Assembly: GCA_026874595.1 (NCBI GenBank)
Contig: CM049306.1
Location: forward strand, 96,217,642-96,281,641
Length of the DNA stretch: 64,000 nucleotides
Reading direction: 5' to 3'
From: Sipunculus nudus
Lineage: Eukaryota > Annelida > Sipuncula > Golfingiida > Sipunculidae
This document shows, piece by piece, positions 62,901 to 64,000 of this stretch (its first letter is position 1; each line of letters begins with the position of its first letter). A model generated the notes under the pieces. That model worked only from the letters and a program-made list of their open reading frames with translations. It ran no database searches and had not been told where the DNA came from. A program made the position numbers and the translations under genes.

Positions 62901-64000
62901 GTGACCAAAGGCCAATCCAGATGAAACTGAAGTTAACATAAAAACACAGTAAAATAAGTCTGTTCTAAATGTCATTTTCACTTTTTGTTTTCTTTCTCTA
63001 AGGTAAGCCACTTGTGTTAAGTCACAGTATTGCAGTTCATGTTTATCAGCTGAACACCATGACCCAAAGATCACTCATTAATATTCCATTGTGGAACATT
63101 TTAATCAATGCTTAACATAACAAACATTAACATTCACAGAACAACTACAGACTGGCCAACAAGATGGAGCCACCTGAAGAAAGTTCTTGAAAGATCAGGA
63201 CCAATGGCTCATCCAGATTTTGAAGCCAGTGAAGAGGTAAAGTTTTCTTCATGTTTGGTTATCTGCAGGGCATGACATTAACAGAAAGCCACTTGTCAGG
63301 GGCAAGTAAAGTTACAGAAAATGGTGGTGGAGCAACCAACACTCAGCTGATACTTTCCTGAGTGGGTCCAACATTAACTTTTACTCAAAGGCCCAAGTCT
63401 GAACAGATCTTCAGATAGCTATTTTTTATCTTGGAGAAATGAAATCAAATTGATAATACCCATTTATCTTAAATCACCTCTACATTTATCTTTACAAGCA
63501 ATAAAGAGGAATATTATTGACAAACAGACATACTACACAGTCATGTGACACACTTTGTGTTTGTGGCTACATCTACTCATCTTTGTGGGACATTTAAAAA
63601 TCATACAAGGGAAATAAATGCTAGATGTTACTTGCCCAGTGTGGGCAAGTACTTTCAAAAGTAAATGTCGAACCCTGACCAGGCAACTATGGACATTCAC
63701 AACCTTCACCAAGTAGGTAATGTTTTAGTAAAGTGAATTATTGGGAAAATTCCTGCAGATGTTCATTGAATAGGGCAAGATTCTTCCCTCTTGTATTTTT
63801 GCACCACATTCCTTCTCCATAAAGTTTTCATTAAATTCGAGATCCAAAAGTTAGCAGGTTGTGTTAGTATGTGTTTATGGCTGATTTCCCACTACAACAT
63901 CAAGCCAGGGTCTTAGTCATAGTTAGTGGTTTAAGGATATTTTGTTCATGTTTCATGACATCATCCAGAATGTTCTGACTTGGGAACAGATATGTATGCT
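38941..64000 (+). CDS. UBA3: NEDD8-activating enzyme E1 catalytic subunit (5' part, runs off right edge)
   Basis: Exons 38941-38975 and 63140-63236 join in frame to give 44 residues: [11 protein letters not shown], a short Thr run, then [18 protein letters not shown] and [11 protein letters not shown]. This matches the N-terminal block of UBA3 just before its adenylation domain (family pattern W-x-x-R-W-x-H-x-K-K-x-L-E-R-S-G-P and HPDFE). UBA3 pairs with NAE1 (APPBP1), adenylates NEDD8, holds it as a thioester on a catalytic cysteine and passes it to the E2 UBE2M for cullin neddylation, in the nucleus and cytosol. The nucleotide-binding fold, catalytic cysteine and ubiquitin-fold domain must lie beyond 64000. 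Exon 2 identity is strong. Exon 1 is inferred from its position, phase, donor and upstream stop. Confidence 0.88.
39227..40350. repeat. Inverted repeat flanking GC-richer islands
   Basis: AAGGAGTTTACAGGACTGGA (from 39227) is matched, in reverse complement, by AAGGAGTTTACAGGGATGGA (40350 back to about 40321); similarity fades over about 35 bp. Both arms adjoin unique, GC-richer sequence with GCGCTAATTG and GATAAGCCC words. It could be a mobile element's ends or a duplicated, inverted regulatory island. Confidence 0.5.
39260..39460. promoter_or_regulatory. Candidate cis-regulatory island in UBA3 intron 1
   Basis: GC-richer unique sequence contains CGCTAATTGCAATTAAG (two homeodomain cores), ATGATAAGCCC (GATA), CCTTTGATAAAG (TCF-like) and CpG-rich GCAGCGGCGGCACGG. 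It lies 0.3 kb into the intron, close to the promoter. Motif-based inference only. Confidence 0.25.
41090..41235. repeat. Segment dense in GTACTTG/CAAGTAC words
   Basis: At least six copies of TACTTG or CAAGTA lie within about 140 bp in both orientations. Such clusters are typical of subterminal regions of hAT-type DNA elements. No termini were found, so this may be a remnant. Confidence 0.4.
41416..41755 (+). mobile_element. TTTTTAGCTCAGCTGAC-family fragment
   Basis: It starts TTTTTAGTTCAGCTGACTG, continues GATCACTCTTTGTCTGTCTG and ends in GGTGGCGCCTCC (41738). It is colinear with 36769-37050 and is directly followed by the next family at 41756, suggesting nested insertion. Confidence 0.6.
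41756..41946 (+). mobile_element. 5' fragment of the TTTTTAGC...CTTGT family
   Basis: TTTTTTTAGCAAACCTGTGAGC-like start and a GTCGTGCGTCATCTGTCGTG leader, truncated at ACTGCA where a full copy starts. Its colinear text matches the first 180 bp of 41947-44752. Confidence 0.7.
42571..43190 (+). repeat. 177-bp tandem array inside copy B (about 3.5 units)
   Basis: AAGTTTGTTCAAATGGT anchors lie at 42571, 42748, 42925 and 43102, exactly 177 bp apart. Units contain CAGTTCAGTGACTTTTGGCT and ATTCTTAGATGTTGATAATT. The related element at 48201 has anchors only at 48721 and 48898, also 177 bp apart. Confidence 0.92.
43918..44035 (+). repeat. 22-bp tandem repeat, 5 units
   Basis: Units read (G)CATGTGATCACCTCATGGGT with small changes. 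The related element has about three units at 51654-51720. Each contains the palindrome-like TGATCA. Confidence 0.8.
45360..45975 (+). repeat. Fragment related to the 53-62 kb repeat region
   Basis: Text such as CTTTCAAAATGTATTCATGA (about 45487) and TTCAAGTTTTCAAGCACC (about 45875) matches 55690, 57815 and 54217. Order is preserved but spacing differs. Probably a diverged partial copy. Confidence 0.6.
46013..46142. repeat. CT-rich microsatellite
   Basis: An imperfect pyrimidine tract of CTCTCT and TTTCT blocks. Long frames through it are low-complexity Ser/Leu artefacts. Confidence 0.92.
46440..46780. promoter_or_regulatory. Candidate cis-regulatory island in UBA3 intron 1
   Basis: Unique, less AT-rich sequence between repeat blocks carries ACATCAAACG, TGTAATTGGTC, CACCTGTG, CCAATTAACATC, GCCTTTGAAAGGC and TGATGTTTGCC. 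These are TCF, homeodomain, E-box and forkhead-like words. Suggestive only; conservation was not tested. Confidence 0.22.
46781..48200. other. Unique intronic sequence, nothing recognised
   Basis: No exon, element or RNA gene was seen in this part of UBA3 intron 1. Confidence 0.5.
48201..49312 (+). mobile_element. TTTTTAGC...CTTGT family, copy C1 (3' truncated)
   Basis: It starts TTTTTAGCGAACCTGTGAGC and is colinear with copy B through the perfect GGTGGCGCCACC at 48586-48597 and two 177-bp units, then loses similarity near 49312. Confidence 0.7.
49491..52541 (+). mobile_element. TTTTTAGC...CTTGT family, copy C2 (interrupted by an LTR-like insert)
   Basis: It starts TTTTTAGTGAACCTTTGAGC and ends CATTAGGCCTGTAGGCCTTG plus T. 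Similarity to copy B is interrupted exactly at 50027-50724 by a foreign insert. Near-palindromes lie at 49916 (TGTGGCGCCACC) and 52214. Removing the insert leaves about 2.35 kb. Confidence 0.72.
50027..50724. mobile_element. Probable solo LTR
   Basis: A 698-bp insert in copy C2 begins TGATACAACTTGG and ends CCATAACA (5'-TG...CA-3'). It is flanked by CAAT on both sides (50023-50026 and 50725-50728), with a single CAAT at the matching point of copy B. TG...CA plus a 4-bp duplication fits an LTR retrotransposon (Gypsy-type or related) reduced to one LTR. Base composition differs from its host repeat. No internal gag-pol is present. Confidence 0.65.
53003..53033 (+). mobile_element. 3' end remnant of the CCCATGGG...CTTGT family
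   Basis: ACTGAGCGCCATGACCCATG followed by GGTCCCTTGT is the conserved 3' end of the family (compare 58200-58230 and 62318-62347). The upstream body is not recognisable. Confidence 0.6.
53048..56111 (+). mobile_element. TTTTTAGCTCAGCTGAC...CTTGT element with nested 5' ends
   Basis: Three 5' ends (53048, about 53137, about 53491) occur in succession, each with the hairpin AGCTCAGCTGACT-ATA/GTA-AGTCATCTGAGCT and a GTCCGTCCGTC leader. The body repeats a block of about 260-380 bp beginning near AACCTACGAATCCAAAATTC (about 53240, 53615, 54300). The 3' end is AGCTGAGCGTCGTGACCCAT then AGGTCCCTTGT. Nested or repeated insertion of one family is the simplest reading. Confidence 0.68.
53545..53588 (+). 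repeat. GTCC-type microsatellite in element leader
   Basis: A run of GTCC/GTCT tetramers within the leader of the element that starts near 53491. Confidence 0.85.
55493..57629 (+). repeat. Tandem duplication, unit 1 (about 2.1 kb)
   Basis: Paired landmarks with unit 2 include TATTCTGGATTCTC (55504/57635), GTGCAAATACTTTG (55559/57688), the CCCAT(A/G)GGTCCCTTGT end (56111/58230) and CCTTCACTTGCATTATGTAA (about 56514/58896). It ends CACATGGGTCCTTTGT at about 57629. Confidence 0.78.
59831..62108 (+). mobile_element. Helitron-like non-autonomous element, complete copy (opposite orientation)
   Basis: Host A (59830), then TCGCCAGACATAGTCTGG..., a GCCGCC tract (about 59875-59892), six tandem units, a 14-bp G run (62045-62058), the hairpin TGGCACC-TGC-GGTGCCA, AGAAATATCTAG and host T (62109). 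The same termini as 31897-33851 fix the boundaries. A subterminal direct repeat TCTGG(A/G)GATACTATGG occurs at both ends. The flanks match an uninterrupted duplicate near 57397, which gives an empty-site comparison. Confidence 0.87.
60156..61810 (+). repeat. Internal tandem array of the Helitron-like element, 6 units of 322-336 bp
   Basis: GGTGGCGCCACC anchors lie at 60156, 60482, 60818, 61140, 61476 and 61799 (the last has one change). Anchor pairs 60482/61140 and 60818/61476 are both exactly 658 bp apart and the intervening text is nearly identical, so a two-unit block was recently duplicated. Confidence 0.88.
62350..63139. other. Unique intronic sequence before UBA3 exon 2
   Basis: No repeat boundary or additional exon was seen, apart from TCAGCTGAACACCATGACCC at about 63047, a faint relic of the CCCATGGG...CTTGT 3' end. 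Confidence 0.5.
63140..63236 (+). CDS. UBA3: UBA3 coding exon 2
   Basis: The acceptor is attcacag|A at 63139/63140 and the donor is GAAGAG|gtaaag at 63236/63237. The 97-nt exon adds one base to the split Thr codon and ends in phase 0. Its translation [20 protein letters not shown] continues [12 protein letters not shown], which fits the conserved segment that leads into the UBA3 adenylation domain. The other two frames are broken. Confidence 0.92.
63237..64000 (+). other. UBA3 intron 2 (start, continues past window)
   Basis: Non-coding sequence follows the donor at 63237. No exon was recognised before the right edge; the next UBA3 exon (NEDD8-E1 nucleotide-binding fold) should lie further right. 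Confidence 0.8.

Larger units (their letters stand above)
38976..63139 (+). other. UBA3 intron 1 (24.2 kb), repeat-rich
   Basis: It runs from gtgagt at 38976 to cacag at 63139. It holds most of the large repeats described separately. Apparently unique stretches are 38976-41000, 44753-45360, 46000-48200, 52542-52990 and 62350-63139. A weak exon-like frame (39496-39642) and a 21-nt exon-like segment (40627-40647) are present but not supported as UBA3 exons. Confidence 0.8.

Noticed and set aside
1-64000. tRNA, rRNA or snRNA genes, and transposase, Rep-helicase or reverse transcriptase coding regions
   Set aside because: I looked by eye for tRNA B-box-like words and for diagnostic protein motifs and found none convincing. 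A covariance-model search and a profile search of the six-frame translation would decide this.

Overview
This is a stretch of an AT-rich metazoan nuclear genome. It has spliced genes, very long introns, microsatellites and many kinds of non-coding transposable element. The repeat style (non-autonomous elements with internal tandem blocks, leaders rich in GTCCGTCGTCC-type sequence, and no long open frames) reminds me of mollusc genomes. I therefore suggest a marine lophotrochozoan, probably a mollusc, but this is inference.

Two protein-coding genes can be supported, and they are divergent neighbours. (1) An ARL6IP5/PRAF2-type PRA1-family gene lies on the minus strand. It has three coding exons (37944-37763, 35784-35567, 24225-24086) whose phases join exactly into 179 residues. 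(2) The 5' end of UBA3, the catalytic subunit of the NEDD8-activating enzyme, lies on the plus strand. Exon 1 (38941-38975) and exon 2 (63140-63236) join in frame across a 24 kb intron, and the rest runs past the right edge. The two start codons are 996 bp apart, so the spacer probably holds a shared bidirectional promoter. From memory, human UBA3 and ARL6IP5 are also adjacent and head to head on chromosome 3p14, so this looks like an ancient conserved pair.

Layout: 1-24 kb has no recognisable gene. It holds a 51-bp minisatellite (1.9-2.63 kb), four small DNA elements side by side (3.77-5.64 kb), a long non-autonomous element (5.94-7.77 kb), a CpG-dense island (8.8-9.2 kb), a Harbinger-like MITE that is the inverted partner of one at 5.3 kb, a Helitron-like element (15.8-17.2 kb) and a 30-bp minisatellite with an inserted and duplicated element (18.36-19.38 kb). 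24-38 kb is the ARL6IP5-type gene, whose 11.3 kb second intron contains a complete Helitron-like element (31897-33851). 38-64 kb is UBA3. Its first intron is packed with repeats: two or three copies of the TTTTTAGC...CTTGT family, a probable solo LTR inserted in one of them, a tandemly duplicated second family (53-62.3 kb), and a full Helitron-like element (59831-62108) inserted in only one of the two duplicates.

The most unusual pattern is a 12-bp palindrome, GGTGGCGCCACC. It recurs about once per internal tandem unit in three repeat families that otherwise look unrelated. In the largest family each unit also carries nuclear-receptor-type half-sites. No reverse transcriptase, transposase or Rep/helicase coding sequence was recognised, so every element seen appears non-autonomous.
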